In this document: one piece after another, positions 1-7,326 of the stretch
How positions within the stretch are numbered: the stretch's first letter is position 1
Layout of the letters: each line of letters starts with the position of its first letter
Assembly: GCA_004557075.1 (NCBI GenBank)
Contig: SFEX01000016.1
Location: forward strand, 1 to 44,423
Source: Clostridiales bacterium
GTDB taxonomy: Bacteria > Bacillota > Clostridia > Oscillospirales > Oscillospiraceae
DNA: 44,423 nt
Direction: 5' to 3'
Translations under genes and position numbers: made by a program
The notes under the pieces: model-generated
Seen by the model: the letters and a program-made list of their open reading frames with translations, nothing else
Told to the model about the DNA's origin: nothing
The model's database searches: none

Positions 1-95
1 TATTGGCCATTGTCGTTATAACCGTTATTCAAATCGGTGTTGGTGATATTGCCAAAATCACGTTCTCGTTATCCTCCGGAAATTGACCAACATGC

Positions 96-114
96 GGACG
101 AGCGATGCTCGCCC
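96..114. repeat. Short GC-rich hairpin, REP-like
   Basis: Arms GGACGAGC and GCTCGCCC flank a GAT loop, with one mismatch. It lies directly against the stop codon of the DUF6809-like gene, so the gene's 3' end runs into it. Sequence of this type is common as dispersed intergenic hairpins in gut Clostridia (recalled, not searched). Bases 1-95 show no gene that I can support on either strand. Confidence 0.45.
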
Positions 115-390
115 CTACGGTTCATTGAAAGTCAGCGCCTCGGTCGCAAGCTTAGTCCCAAGACAGAAGCCACTGGAGAACGACTGTTCACAGAGTATGG
201 TTATGTATTCCTCTATACAATTGAAGTATTTTTCAAACAGAGCTTTTCCACTTTCATCAAGGTATTCTTCAAGCCTATCGCCATTGCGCTGTAGTAAATG
301 CTCTATCTGATTTAGCTCTGGGTCGTCCATCCCGGAGCGTGTGAAAGTCTCAAGATCGCCGTGCCAGAGACGGACTATCGTGTTTGTCAT
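115..390 (-). CDS. Small DUF6809-like protein
   Basis: This is a 91-residue acidic protein with no signal peptide or membrane segment. The C-terminal half has a Y-F-N-C-I-E-E-Y helix followed by CEQSFSSGFCLGTKLATEAL, a pattern I associate with the DUF6809 family of small Firmicutes proteins of unknown function. I chose the ATG at 390 because AAAGGTGG sits about 7 bases upstream; a GTG at 402 in the same frame overlaps that site and is less likely. The stop codon TAG falls in the edge of a hairpin repeat, so the last residues may derive from repeat sequence. It is probably a separate transcript from the SPFH operon, since a terminator lies between them. The function is unknown. Confidence 0.6.
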   Translation of the reverse strand: MTNTIVRLWHGDLETFTRSGMDDPELNQIEHLLQRNGDRLEEYLDESGKALFEKYFNCIEEYITILCEQSFSSGFCLGTKLATEALTFNEP

Positions 391-466
391 GATTATCACC
401 ACCTTTATCGCAGAAATAATTATATCGATTGCTATTGAAAATATTAAGGGGATATGATCCCCATAT

Positions 467-512
467 AAAAAACTCGGGCGGTGTTCTGTTATGAACGCCG
501 CACGAGCTTTTT
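467..512 (-). terminator. Rho-independent terminator of the SPFH/RHH operon
   Basis: On the minus strand a long stem (CTCGTGCGGCGTTC pairing with GAACACCGCCCGAG, loop ATAACA) is followed by six T. The stop codon of the ribbon-helix-helix gene overlaps the base of the stem. Confidence 0.8.
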
Positions 513-705
513 AAATATCCAGTTCTATCGGCTCGTCAAGAGTTTCGGAAACATATTTTCCGTTTTTCTTCCTCTGCCGGACGCACTCGGTCAGCAGATA
601 TTCGATCTGACCGTTCACGCTTCGGAAATCATCCTCCGCCCACGCTGCGATCGCGTCATACAGCTTGGGCGAGAGCCGCAGCGGTATCTGCTTTTTCTCC
701 GCCAT
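511..705 (-). CDS. Ribbon-helix-helix (Arc-like) small protein
   Basis: This 64-residue protein opens with KKQIPLRLSPKLYDAIAAWA, then a helix ending in NGQIEYLLTECVRQR. That is the beta strand plus two helices of Arc/MetJ-type ribbon-helix-helix proteins, which bind DNA as dimers. A basic stretch (RQRKKNGK) and an acidic tail (ETLDEPIELD) follow. The ATG lies one base after the stop codon of the SPFH gene, so the two are cotranscribed and probably translationally coupled. SPFH genes followed by such Arc-like genes recur in Firmicutes, but I know of no defined function for the pair. An autoregulator or antitoxin-like role is possible but not shown by the sequence. Confidence 0.75.
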   Translation of the reverse strand: MAEKKQIPLRLSPKLYDAIAAWAEDDFRSVNGQIEYLLTECVRQRKKNGKYVSETLDEPIELDI

Positions 706-706
706 A

Positions 707-1726
707 TCAATACAGACTGCCGGAATTTACGATGGGCTGCGCATCGTGGCTGCCGCAGAGCACGACCAGAAGATTCGAGACCATCGCGGCCTTGCGCTCC
801 TCGTCAAGCTCAACGAGCTGCTTCTCGCTGAGGCGATTGAGCGCCATCTCGACCATGCCGACCGCACCGTCAACTATCATCTTGCGCGCGTCGATTATCG
901 CACTGGCCTGCTGGCGCTGAAGCATGACGGCGGCGATCTCGGGAGCGTAGGCGAGGTATGTTATGCGAGCCTCGATGATCTCAAGACCCGCACCGGCGAC
1001 CTTTTGCTGGATCTCATTGCGGATACGCTCGGCAACGACTTCGCTTGAGCCGCGCAGGCTGCCCTCGTCGGCTACGCCGTCGCCTGTTGTGTCCACGTTC
1101 GGCGCAACGTCATAGGGGTACAGGCGCACAATATTCCTCAGCGCACTGTCGCACTGGAGCGAGAGGTATTCCTTGTAGTTATCCACATCAAAGACCGCCT
1201 TTGCGGTATCGACAACGCGCCATGTTACGGCGATGCCTATCTCAATGGGATTGCCCAGACAGTCGTTTATCTTCTGTCGGCTGTTGCTGAGCGTCATGAT
1301 CTTGAGCGATACTTTTTTGCCGGTGGCTTCGGCGGCGGCAGCGGCTCCGGCTCCCTTAATGGCAGCCGCCATAAGCGCGTTGCCGGAATTTTCGCCGCCA
1401 ACGTCGCCGCTCTGGCTGAGCTTGGTTTTGGCCGCAGGGTTAACGGCGGTGCAGAAGGGATTTACAAAGTAAAAGCCCGGTTCCTTGAGCGTTCCGACAT
1501 ACTTGCCGAACAGCGTGAGCACAAGCGCCTCCTGCGGCTTGAGAACCTTCAGCCCGCAGAGTGGGATCCAGCCGATGACGAGCCAGATTACGCATATGGC
1601 GGTAAGGAAGAACAGCTCGCCGCTGATGCTGAATACCAGCGCAACCGCCGCAAACACATACAGCGCTATGAAAAGCAGCATGAATAGCATGCCGTTTTTC
1701 TTGTTGTTGAGAATTATCTCCTGCAT
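707..1726 (-). CDS. SPFH/Band 7 membrane protein
   Basis: This 339-residue protein has two membrane segments near the N-terminus (about residues 13-35 and 38-58). An SPFH/prohibitin-type domain follows, beginning at VLKPQEALVLTLFGKYVGTLKEPG and ending near a helix rich in Q and A (MLQRQQASAIIDARK). A Gly/Ala-rich insert (residues about 105-140) interrupts the start of the SPFH domain. SPFH proteins form large membrane rings or scaffolds; this one has no NfeD partner gene and is paired instead with the ribbon-helix-helix gene downstream. The start ATG follows GAGGT by 8 bases. A second, unrelated-looking SPFH protein lies at 34509-35363. Confidence 0.85.
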   Translation of the reverse strand: MQEIILNNKKNGMLFMLLFIALYVFAAVALVFSISGELFFLTAICVIWLVIGWIPLCGLKVLKPQEALVLTLFGKYVGTLKEPGFYFVNPFCTAVNPAAKTKLSQSGDVGGENSGNALMAAAIKGAGAAAAAEATGKKVSLKIMTLSNSRQKINDCLGNPIEIGIAVTWRVVDTAKAVFDVDNYKEYLSLQCDSALRNIVRLYPYDVAPNVDTTGDGVADEGSLRGSSEVVAERIRNEIQQKVAGAGLEIIEARITYLAYAPEIAAVMLQRQQASAIIDARKMIVDGAVGMVEMALNRLSEKQLVELDEERKAAMVSNLLVVLCGSHDAQPIVNSGSLY

Positions 1727-1758
1727 AATAAATACCTCGATTTCTTTATGATATCAAA

Positions 1759-1787
1759 ATAATATCATAAAGCGATATATATGTCAA
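1759..1787 (-). promoter_or_regulatory. Sigma-A type promoter of the SPFH operon
   Basis: On the minus strand TTGACA (1787-1782) and TATTAT (1764-1759) are 17 bases apart, about 30 bases upstream of the SPFH start codon. Confidence 0.7.
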
Positions 1788-1808
1788 TACAGGAAAATTT
1801 AAATTTTA

Positions 1809-2585
1809 TCAGTCTACATGTATCTCAGCTTCGGAGTACAGCGCAGCCTTACCTGCGAGCACAATTCTGTCGCCCTCAACGCGGGTGTACAGCACGCCGC
1901 CGCGCCGCGATGCCTGATACGCCGTAAGCTCGCACTTGTCGAGCACATTTGACCAATAGGGGATGATGTGGCAGTGGCCGGAGCCGCAGACGGGATCCTC
2001 CGCGACGTTGCATTTCGGTGCAAAGCTGCGGGAAACGCAGTCGTAGTCTGCTCCGCGCGCGGTCAGGTGCAGCAGCAGTCCGTCAAGCTGCATGACCTTT
2101 GCCTGATCCGGAGCGGCGTTTATTACCTGCTCTGCGCTGTCCATAACGCACAGCAGATCGCGTCCCATGTATGCGGCGCGGGGTCTTGCGCCGATAGCGT
2201 CTACCATCGCGTCTGTTACATCAACAAGAGCAAGCTCGTAGGCGGGGAAATCCATCTCAAGCAACTCGCCGTTTTTTACAACGATCAGCTTGCCGCTGAG
2301 TGTATCAAAATGCAGCTCACTAAGCTCCGGCTCGTAAAAGCGGAAGAGTGTGTACGCTGTCGCAAGAGTTGCGTGCCCGCACAGATCTATCTCACCGCCG
2401 GGAGTGAACCAGCGCAGGTGATAGTTTGCGCCCTCCTTCACGCAGAAAGCGGTCTCGGAGAGATTGTTCTCAATGGTTATGCTCATCATGAGCTCATCCG
2501 GCAGCCATTTATCCATCACGCAGACCGCGGCGGGATTGCCGGAGAAAACCTTGTCTGTAAATGCGTCAACAACATATTGTTTCAT
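1809..2585 (-). CDS. PhzF family isomerase/epimerase-like protein
   Basis: This 258-residue protein opens with YVVDAFTDKVFSGNPAAVCV and continues to NLSETAF, where Glu44 matches the catalytic glutamate of PhzF. It ends with EDPVCGSGHC, the second family signature. Members fold as a pseudo-twofold diaminopimelate-epimerase-like structure and catalyse cofactor-free isomerisations; here the substrate is unknown and no phenazine genes are nearby, so the name should not be read as phenazine synthesis. It is slightly shorter than typical PhzF proteins (about 280-300). The ATG has AGGAGG 10 bases upstream. The promoter carries the same palindrome as the MocR gene upstream, so the two are probably co-regulated. 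Confidence 0.88.
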   Translation of the reverse strand: MKQYVVDAFTDKVFSGNPAAVCVMDKWLPDELMMSITIENNLSETAFCVKEGANYHLRWFTPGGEIDLCGHATLATAYTLFRFYEPELSELHFDTLSGKLIVVKNGELLEMDFPAYELALVDVTDAMVDAIGARPRAAYMGRDLLCVMDSAEQVINAAPDQAKVMQLDGLLLHLTARGADYDCVSRSFAPKCNVAEDPVCGSGHCHIIPYWSNVLDKCELTAYQASRRGGVLYTRVEGDRIVLAGKAALYSEAEIHVD

Positions 2586-2614
2586 ACTAAATACCTCCTG
2601 TGTTTGATGGCCTT

Positions 2615-2659
2615 ATTATAATCCGAATATGATTTGCATACAATAGTATAATTGTGTGC
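2615..2659 (-). promoter_or_regulatory. phzF promoter with MocR-type operator
   Basis: On the minus strand -35 TTGTAT (2643-2638) and -10 TATAAT (2620-2615) are separated by 17 bases. A 24-bp imperfect palindrome at 2636-2659 covers the -35 box. Its plus-strand arms are GCATACAATAGT and ATAATTGTGTGC, which match the perfect palindrome at 4050-4073 at most positions. Confidence 0.7.
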
Positions 2660-2666
2660 AAAACAA

Positions 2667-4037
2667 TTATCTGAGTAGGTCTCTCAATATTATCAGCGCT
2701 TTTTCCAGCTCATCGAGATCCGACGGTGCGCATATCGCAAGCCGGACGCCCTCGACGGGGGGATTCTTACCGACGGCAAAATGCTCTGAGCCGTAAACGC
2801 TCACACCGCGGCTGAGCGCCTCCTTTTCAAATTCCGAGCTGCTCATCCCGTCCGGGAGGATAAGCCAGCGGCTCAACGAATGGCGGTCGCCGTTTACCTG
2901 ATAGCCTTTAAGAATTATGTCAACCAAATCATTGCGTTTTTCAATGCCCTCAGCCCTGCGCTTTAGAAGCTCATCAATCTTTCCGGAGGCGATGAGCCTT
3001 GAGCTTAATTCCATCAGCAGTGCGGAGCTGTAAAAATTGATATTGTATAAAGCGAAGCGAAGTGAGGAGTAGAACCTCTGAGGAACGGCTAAATACGCCA
3101 GCTTCAGGGCGGGGCTGATGGTTTTTGAAAGGCTCAGGATGAACACGGTGTTATCGGGAGCCTTAGAATATACACTCTCCGAGGCAACGGTAAGCAGCTT
3201 GCAGATGCCATCCTCTATCACGATAAGCTCGTGCTCGCGGGCAATTGATGCGATCATTTTGCGGCATTCGGTTGACATAACGTGTGTGGTGGGGTTCTGG
3301 TAGTCTGGGACGATGTAAATGCCGCGAATGCCGTCGTTCTTTATGGCGCTGAGCAAACCGTCCTCGCTCATCTCGCCGTTTTTCTGCTCGATAGGTATGA
3401 GCTGAACACCGAAGAGCTTTGCGGCGCTTATTACGCCGGGGTAGACCAGCGGATCGACGCCCAGCCTGTCGCCGGGCTTAAACAGTCCGGCAAAGATAGA
3501 GGATATCGCGTTCTGACCGCCCTCGGCGGTAAGTATGTTATCCGGAGAAACGGCGCATCCGACTTTCCCGAGCAGCGCACAGGCCGCCTGCCTCTGCCAG
3601 TCCTGAACACCGAAGCTGTACTGAAACAGCGACGAGAAATCCTGCTCGCCCATCATCTTTTTAAGCAGCTCTATAAGCTCGCCCTGAACAAGCGTTTCCG
3701 GTGTCATTGAGTCGAGCCTTATCAAAGACGTACCGGCTTTCTCCGCTTCGAAAAGATCGGTAAGACCGTTATATGAGACATATGTTCCGCTTCCGACGCT
3801 TCCGGTAAGCAGACCCTTTTGCGAGCAGAGCTTGAAAGCCCTTGAAATCGTGCTCAGGTTTATGCCGAGAAAATCTGCAAGCTCGCGCTGAGGAGGAAGC
3901 TTTGTCCCCGGAAGCAGCCTTCCGGAGGCTATGTCCCGCTCAAGCTGCTCTGCAAGGCTAAGATATAAGGATGCGCCGTCTCTGCGAAGCTCCGGACGCC
4001 ACGACATATAATAGTTATCAAAGGAATTTATGGACAT
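2667..4037 (-). CDS. MocR-type regulator: GntR winged helix plus aminotransferase domain
   Basis: This 456-residue protein has an N-terminal GntR winged helix (about residues 15-90; LAEQLERDIASGRLLPGTKLPPQREL, then GSGTYVS). A class I PLP-dependent aminotransferase-like domain follows, including the segment LSLSKTISPALKLAYL with the presumed PLP lysine. MocR/PdxR-type proteins use the aminotransferase fold as a ligand sensor rather than always as an enzyme. I chose the ATG at 4037 because AGAGGTGAT lies just upstream; a longer reading to 4085 would run across the promoter. The promoter carries a perfect palindrome in its -10 box, and a variant of it covers the promoter of the downstream phzF-like gene, so autoregulation and control of that gene are likely. 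Confidence 0.88.
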   Translation of the reverse strand: MSINSFDNYYMSWRPELRRDGASLYLSLAEQLERDIASGRLLPGTKLPPQRELADFLGINLSTISRAFKLCSQKGLLTGSVGSGTYVSYNGLTDLFEAEKAGTSLIRLDSMTPETLVQGELIELLKKMMGEQDFSSLFQYSFGVQDWQRQAACALLGKVGCAVSPDNILTAEGGQNAISSIFAGLFKPGDRLGVDPLVYPGVISAAKLFGVQLIPIEQKNGEMSEDGLLSAIKNDGIRGIYIVPDYQNPTTHVMSTECRKMIASIAREHELIVIEDGICKLLTVASESVYSKAPDNTVFILSLSKTISPALKLAYLAVPQRFYSSLRFALYNINFYSSALLMELSSRLIASGKIDELLKRRAEGIEKRNDLVDIILKGYQVNGDRHSLSRWLILPDGMSSSEFEKEALSRGVSVYGSEHFAVGKNPPVEGVRLAICAPSDLDELEKALIILRDLLR

Positions 4038-4049
4038 GGTATCACCTCT

Positions 4050-4085
4050 GCGAACAATTATATAATTGTTCGCATAAAAAATCAA
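4050..4085 (-). promoter_or_regulatory. mocR promoter with perfect 24-bp palindrome
   Basis: On the minus strand -35 TTGATT (4085-4080) and -10 TATAAT (4062-4057) are 17 bases apart. A perfect palindrome at 4050-4073 (arms GCGAACAATTAT and ATAATTGTTCGC) is centred near the -10 box. The -35 box lies inside the terminator of the upstream gene. The predicted leader to the ATG at 4037 is very short. Confidence 0.75.
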
Positions 4086-4112
4086 CGGCGTACCAAGCGG
4101 AACGCCGTTGAT
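4076..4112 (-). terminator. Rho-independent terminator of the SLH gene
   Basis: An 11-bp perfect stem (ATCAACGGCGT with ACGCCGTTGAT) has a 10-base loop and is followed by T residues on the minus strand. It overlaps the -35 box of the next gene. Confidence 0.8.
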
Positions 4113-4122
4113 TTCAAGCTTT

Positions 4123-5031
4123 TTATCTGCTTTCCATAAGCTCCTTTGCCGAGACCAGCATGTCTGCGGCTTCGGCGCGGGTCAGGACGGAGGATTCGGA
4201 GCCAAAGCTGCTGACGACATTGCAGGCAGAGAGATTCGCCGCGGCCTGCGCCGCCCATGAGGGAACGGCGTCGTCTGCGCTGAGATAGCTCACGTCGCTG
4301 AGCTTGAGACTGCGGTTGAGCATGACCATGGCCTCGGCGCGGCTTATCTGGGCGTTTGCGTCGAAATACGCGCCGCCGTCTGCATACTTGCCCTTTACGA
4401 CTCCCGCCTTGACCGCGCTCGATACATATGACTTCTGCCAGTCGGGGATATCGTCATCGTCGGTAAAGCCGGTGCTTATAACTCCGCTTAGCAGGTCAGT
4501 GCCGGTGACTTCAAGGCACATGCTCAGAAATTCGCCCCTTGTCATGGTCTGCTCCGGCTCAAAGTAGTATTCTCCGCCGATCTGTTTGCCGATAAACGCG
4601 CCGCATTCGGCGAGCTTTACCGCGCTGTAATAGCTTCCGTTGCCGTCCATATCGACGTAGCTGACGCTCTTGTTCTTGACGAGGCGGATAATAACGGTCG
4701 CCTCCTGAGAGCTGTTGCCCTCGGAGTCTATGGCCTTGTAGCCGAAGTAGTCCTTGCCCTTTTTGCCGTCGGCAGGGGTGTAGACGAAGCTTCCGTCCTC
4801 GCTCAGCTCGATCGTGCCCTTGACGGGCTGGGTGATGATCTCGAAGCTGAGCGTGTCGCCCTCGGGATCGACGGCGGCTAACTGTCCGCCAAAGGATACC
4901 TCGCGGAACGTCTCAAATTCAAAGTTTTCCGCAATGGGAGCGGAATTGGCGGCGGCAGCAGGCACAAAGCCCGTGCATATTACACAGCACAGTGCAAGCG
5001 CCAGCGCCGAAACAGCGATATGCTTTCTCAT
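4123..5031 (-). CDS. SLH-domain surface protein with Ig-like (cadherin-like) domain
   Basis: This 302-residue exported protein has a signal peptide at residues 1-28 (basic MRKH, hydrophobic core, AAA-N cleavage region). One Ig/cadherin-like domain follows at about 30-118 (AVDPEGDTLSFEIITQPVKG, then GKDYFGYKAIDSEGN). Two to three S-layer homology repeats occupy about 130-300 (MTRGEFLSMCLE, ISRAEAMVMLNRSL, LTRAEAADMLVSA). SLH repeats anchor proteins to secondary cell-wall polymers; the Ig-like domain may present or space a surface function. No enzyme domain is visible. Its ribosome site lies inside a hairpin, so translation may be controlled. Confidence 0.85.
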   Translation of the reverse strand: MRKHIAVSALALALCCVICTGFVPAAAANSAPIAENFEFETFREVSFGGQLAAVDPEGDTLSFEIITQPVKGTIELSEDGSFVYTPADGKKGKDYFGYKAIDSEGNSSQEATVIIRLVKNKSVSYVDMDGNGSYYSAVKLAECGAFIGKQIGGEYYFEPEQTMTRGEFLSMCLEVTGTDLLSGVISTGFTDDDDIPDWQKSYVSSAVKAGVVKGKYADGGAYFDANAQISRAEAMVMLNRSLKLSDVSYLSADDAVPSWAAQAAANLSACNVVSSFGSESSVLTRAEAADMLVSAKELMESR

Positions 5032-5039
5032 ATAGAAAA

Positions 5040-5065
5040 ACCTCCGTAAAAATGTGTACGGAGGT
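5040..5065 (-). promoter_or_regulatory. Hairpin that sequesters the SLH gene's ribosome site
   Basis: On the minus strand ACCTCCGT pairs perfectly with ACGGAGGT across a 10-base loop and is followed by five T. The 3' arm contains the GGAGG that lies 9 bases before the ATG at 5031. The same element could act as a terminator or as a translational switch. Confidence 0.6.
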
Positions 5066-5121
5066 ATTTTGTGCAGAAAGAGGATTTATATGCGGCTTGA
5101 AAAGCTGATTTTCACTGATAA

Positions 5122-5141
5122 TTATCTATAATTAGATAATG
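5122..5141. promoter_or_regulatory. Inverted repeat upstream of the SLH gene, possible operator
   Basis: Perfect 8-bp arms ATTATCTA and TAGATAAT are separated by TAAT, about 90 bases upstream of the SLH start. No clear promoter boxes could be assigned here. The rest of the intergenic stretch (5142-5290) shows nothing else supportable. Confidence 0.35.
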
Positions 5142-5294
5142 CTATTGCATAGGTGCATTTGATTTCAGCAGAATAAAATAATTTAATCTATTCATGCGCT
5201 GAGAAATTACCTTTCATAAGCGGCTTTTTTCTCCGCTCGGCTCGTAGTTTGTGGGATTATGCCGAAAATTGTGGGCTTTTGCCAAAATATACCC

Positions 5295-5347
5295 TTGATT
5301 TATTGCGTAAGGAGATGTAAAATGATATCTGTCAGTTGGACTGACAG
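5295..5347 (+). promoter_or_regulatory. tetR promoter and operator
   Basis: TTGATT (5295-5300), 17 bases, then TAAAAT (5318-5323). The 19-bp palindrome CTGTCAGT-TGG-ACTGACAG at 5329-5347 starts where transcription should begin. The same arms recur at 6066-6082 before the dehydratase gene. Confidence 0.8.
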
Positions 5348-5364
5348 GTTTAGGGAGGCTTATT

Positions 5365-5991
5365 ATGTCACAGGAGGAGCTGCGGGAGCAGAACAAACAA
5401 TTAGTCGTTGAAAAAGCGCTTGAGTGTTTTCTTGAGTTCGGTATAGAGAAAACCAAGGTCAGCGAGGTGGCTCGCTGTGCTGGGCTTACCGAGCGAAGTG
5501 TATTTCGGTATTTTAAAAAAAAGACCGACCTTGTCCTCGCCGCGTCTTATCTGTATTGGAACAGAGTGATCGAGCATATAGAGAATCAGCTCCCCCCGGA
5601 CGATGGAAAAAGAACGGGTATTGACGATGTGGCGCAGCTTCTTGTGTGCTATACAAACCTTTTCCTTGAAGATCCCAAGGGCATCCGATTCACTCTCGAC
5701 GCAGAGCTTGTGTTGGACAATGCCGGCAAGAACCACGAGATAAAAAACCGTCCGCCCGAGCCATATGAGAGCTCGAATGGCCCGGTGGCGCGAGCTATAC
5801 GAAAGGGGCTTGCGGATGGCTCTATAAGCTCTGAGGTGCCTGTAAAAGAGCTGTATTATAATTCCTACGACGCAATATTGGGACTGATGCAGCGTCTGTC
5901 GATAGGCGGAACGCCCAGTGCCCTCGAGCTTGATTATAAGCACCGAATGTCCAGCATATGCACTATGTTCGTGGATGCGTTCAGGGGATAA
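5365..5991 (+). CDS. TetR/AcrR family transcriptional regulator
   Basis: This 208-residue protein has an N-terminal TetR helix-turn-helix (about residues 12-58: ALECFLEFGIEKTKVSEVAR, then GLTERSVFRYFKKK) and a divergent helical ligand-binding domain. AGGGAGG lies upstream of the ATG. Two copies of one inverted repeat, in its own promoter and before the dehydratase genes immediately downstream, make it the likely local repressor. The ligand may be a substrate or CoA ester of the dehydratase pathway, but this is inference from context. Confidence 0.88.
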   Translation: MSQEELREQNKQLVVEKALECFLEFGIEKTKVSEVARCAGLTERSVFRYFKKKTDLVLAASYLYWNRVIEHIENQLPPDDGKRTGIDDVAQLLVCYTNLFLEDPKGIRFTLDAELVLDNAGKNHEIKNRPPEPYESSNGPVARAIRKGLADGSISSEVPVKELYYNSYDAILGLMQRLSIGGTPSALELDYKHRMSSICTMFVDAFRG

Positions 5992-6065
5992 CAATAATGC
6001 GAAAAACAACCGCAAAAATATAAAAGAACGATGACCCGTAAATGGGTCTTACGTTTGCACAAAAA

Positions 6066-6082
6066 TGTCAGTCGGACTGACA
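6066..6082 (+). promoter_or_regulatory. Second TetR operator, before the dehydratase genes
   Basis: TGTCAGT-CGG-ACTGACA is perfect in both arms and shares them with the tetR operator. It lies 27 bases before the dehydratase ATG at 6109. A short stem (GACCC/GGGTC) lies at 6033-6048. I could not assign clear -35/-10 boxes, so an internal promoter is inferred only from the operator. Confidence 0.7.
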
Positions 6083-6108
6083 GAAAACGAAAATATGGAG
6101 GTCAGCAA

Positions 6109-7320
6109 ATGGAAGAACTAAAGCATCTTATCTATTTTGAAAGCCTGCTTGAAGATGCGAACAACGAGCTGGTGCGACAGGCGCAGTCCGAAGGCGGCCT
6201 TGCCGTGGGTTACACCTGCTTTCATGCGCCGGAGGTGCTGCTCAATCTGGGCAAGTGCTTCTCGGTGAGGCTGCGTGCGCCAAACACCGCGTCAATGGAG
6301 CTTGCCACTTACTACATGGCGAACAATAGCTGCGAGTATGCAAGGGCGCTGCTGGAGCGAGCGCTGGAGGGAAACTACAGCTTCCTGTACGGTATGGCGG
6401 GAGTGGACGTCTGCGAGGCGAATAACCGCGCCATGGAGAACATGGAGATCATGAAAGTACAGGGGGAAGGCAAGGACGGATTTTTCTGGTGCAATCTGGA
6501 CGTACCTTACTCCGACGATGAGGACTGCGTGGCTCACACTGTCGAGCAGGTGTCCCGCAAGATACTCAAGCCCATGCACGAAAATTATGGCGTGGATATA
6601 TCCGATGCCGCCATCCGCGCTGCGGTGGCGGAGCATAACGAGGTGAGCCGCATAATAACCGAGCTTGGGAGCTTTCGCAAGCTTGACAACCCGACCATTA
6701 CCGGCTACGAGTTTGCCGTCATAGTTCTTGTGACCTACGTCTGCCCCAAGGCGCATATCGTGGAAAAGCTCAGGGAGACTTTGGAGGAAGTGCGGCAAAG
6801 AGAGCCGGATAAGGAAAAGTCTTTTCGGGTGCGCGTTGCGGTGGTCGGCTCCGAGATAGACGATCCAAGGCTCATTGAACTTATTGAGGGCTGCGGGGCG
6901 CTGGTGGTTGCCGACCGATTCTGCTACGGAAGCTTTCCCGGCAGACAGGAGATACCTTTGCAAGACGGCGAAGACGCGCTTACCCAGGTTTGCCGCTGGT
7001 ATCTGCAAAACACCGACTGTCCGCGGCAGTGCGCGGCCCACAGGGTACAGCGCAGGTATGACCGGGTGGCAGAGCTTGTGTCGGAGTACAAGGCCGACGG
7101 CGTTATATATGAGCAGATGAAATTCTGCACCTACTGGTCATATGAGCGTACGATGGCGAGCCACATAATGCCTGACGAGTACGGGATAAATGTGCTCTCG
7201 ATAGACAGACCATACATATCCGGCCAGAGCGGGCAGCTCCGAACAAGGGTACAGGCCTTTGTGGAGAGCCTGGAGATAAAGAAACTCAACGCCGGGAACA
7301 AAGAAAAACAGGGGAGGTAA
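6109..7320 (+). CDS. 2-hydroxyacyl-CoA dehydratase family subunit (HgdB/BcrC type), first
   Basis: This 403-residue cytoplasmic protein belongs to the 2-hydroxyacyl-CoA dehydratase / benzoyl-CoA reductase family (PF06050 type), whose subunits each hold an Fe-S cluster and catalyse radical dehydration of CoA esters. Candidate cluster cysteines lie in GYTCFHAPEV (about residue 30), DRFCYGSFPGR and MKFCTYWSYER. I chose the ATG at 6109, which has GGAGGT about 7 bases upstream; the open frame reaches back to 6031 but would run through the operator. The second subunit follows after 6 bases. The ATP-driven activator (HgdC/FldI type) that such enzymes need is not in this window. The substrate is unknown. 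Confidence 0.87.
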   Translation: MEELKHLIYFESLLEDANNELVRQAQSEGGLAVGYTCFHAPEVLLNLGKCFSVRLRAPNTASMELATYYMANNSCEYARALLERALEGNYSFLYGMAGVDVCEANNRAMENMEIMKVQGEGKDGFFWCNLDVPYSDDEDCVAHTVEQVSRKILKPMHENYGVDISDAAIRAAVAEHNEVSRIITELGSFRKLDNPTITGYEFAVIVLVTYVCPKAHIVEKLRETLEEVRQREPDKEKSFRVRVAVVGSEIDDPRLIELIEGCGALVVADRFCYGSFPGRQEIPLQDGEDALTQVCRWYLQNTDCPRQCAAHRVQRRYDRVAELVSEYKADGVIYEQMKFCTYWSYERTMASHIMPDEYGINVLSIDRPYISGQSGQLRTRVQAFVESLEIKKLNAGNKEKQGR

Positions 7321-7326
7321 TGAAGC

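Noticed and set aside
1809..2585. Phenazine biosynthesis from the PhzF match
   Set aside because: No other phenazine genes are present; PhzF-family proteins are widespread with unknown substrates.
5214..5456. Minus-strand 80-codon frame across the tetR promoter
   Set aside because: It overlaps the tetR promoter, operator and 5' coding region and has no ribosome site.
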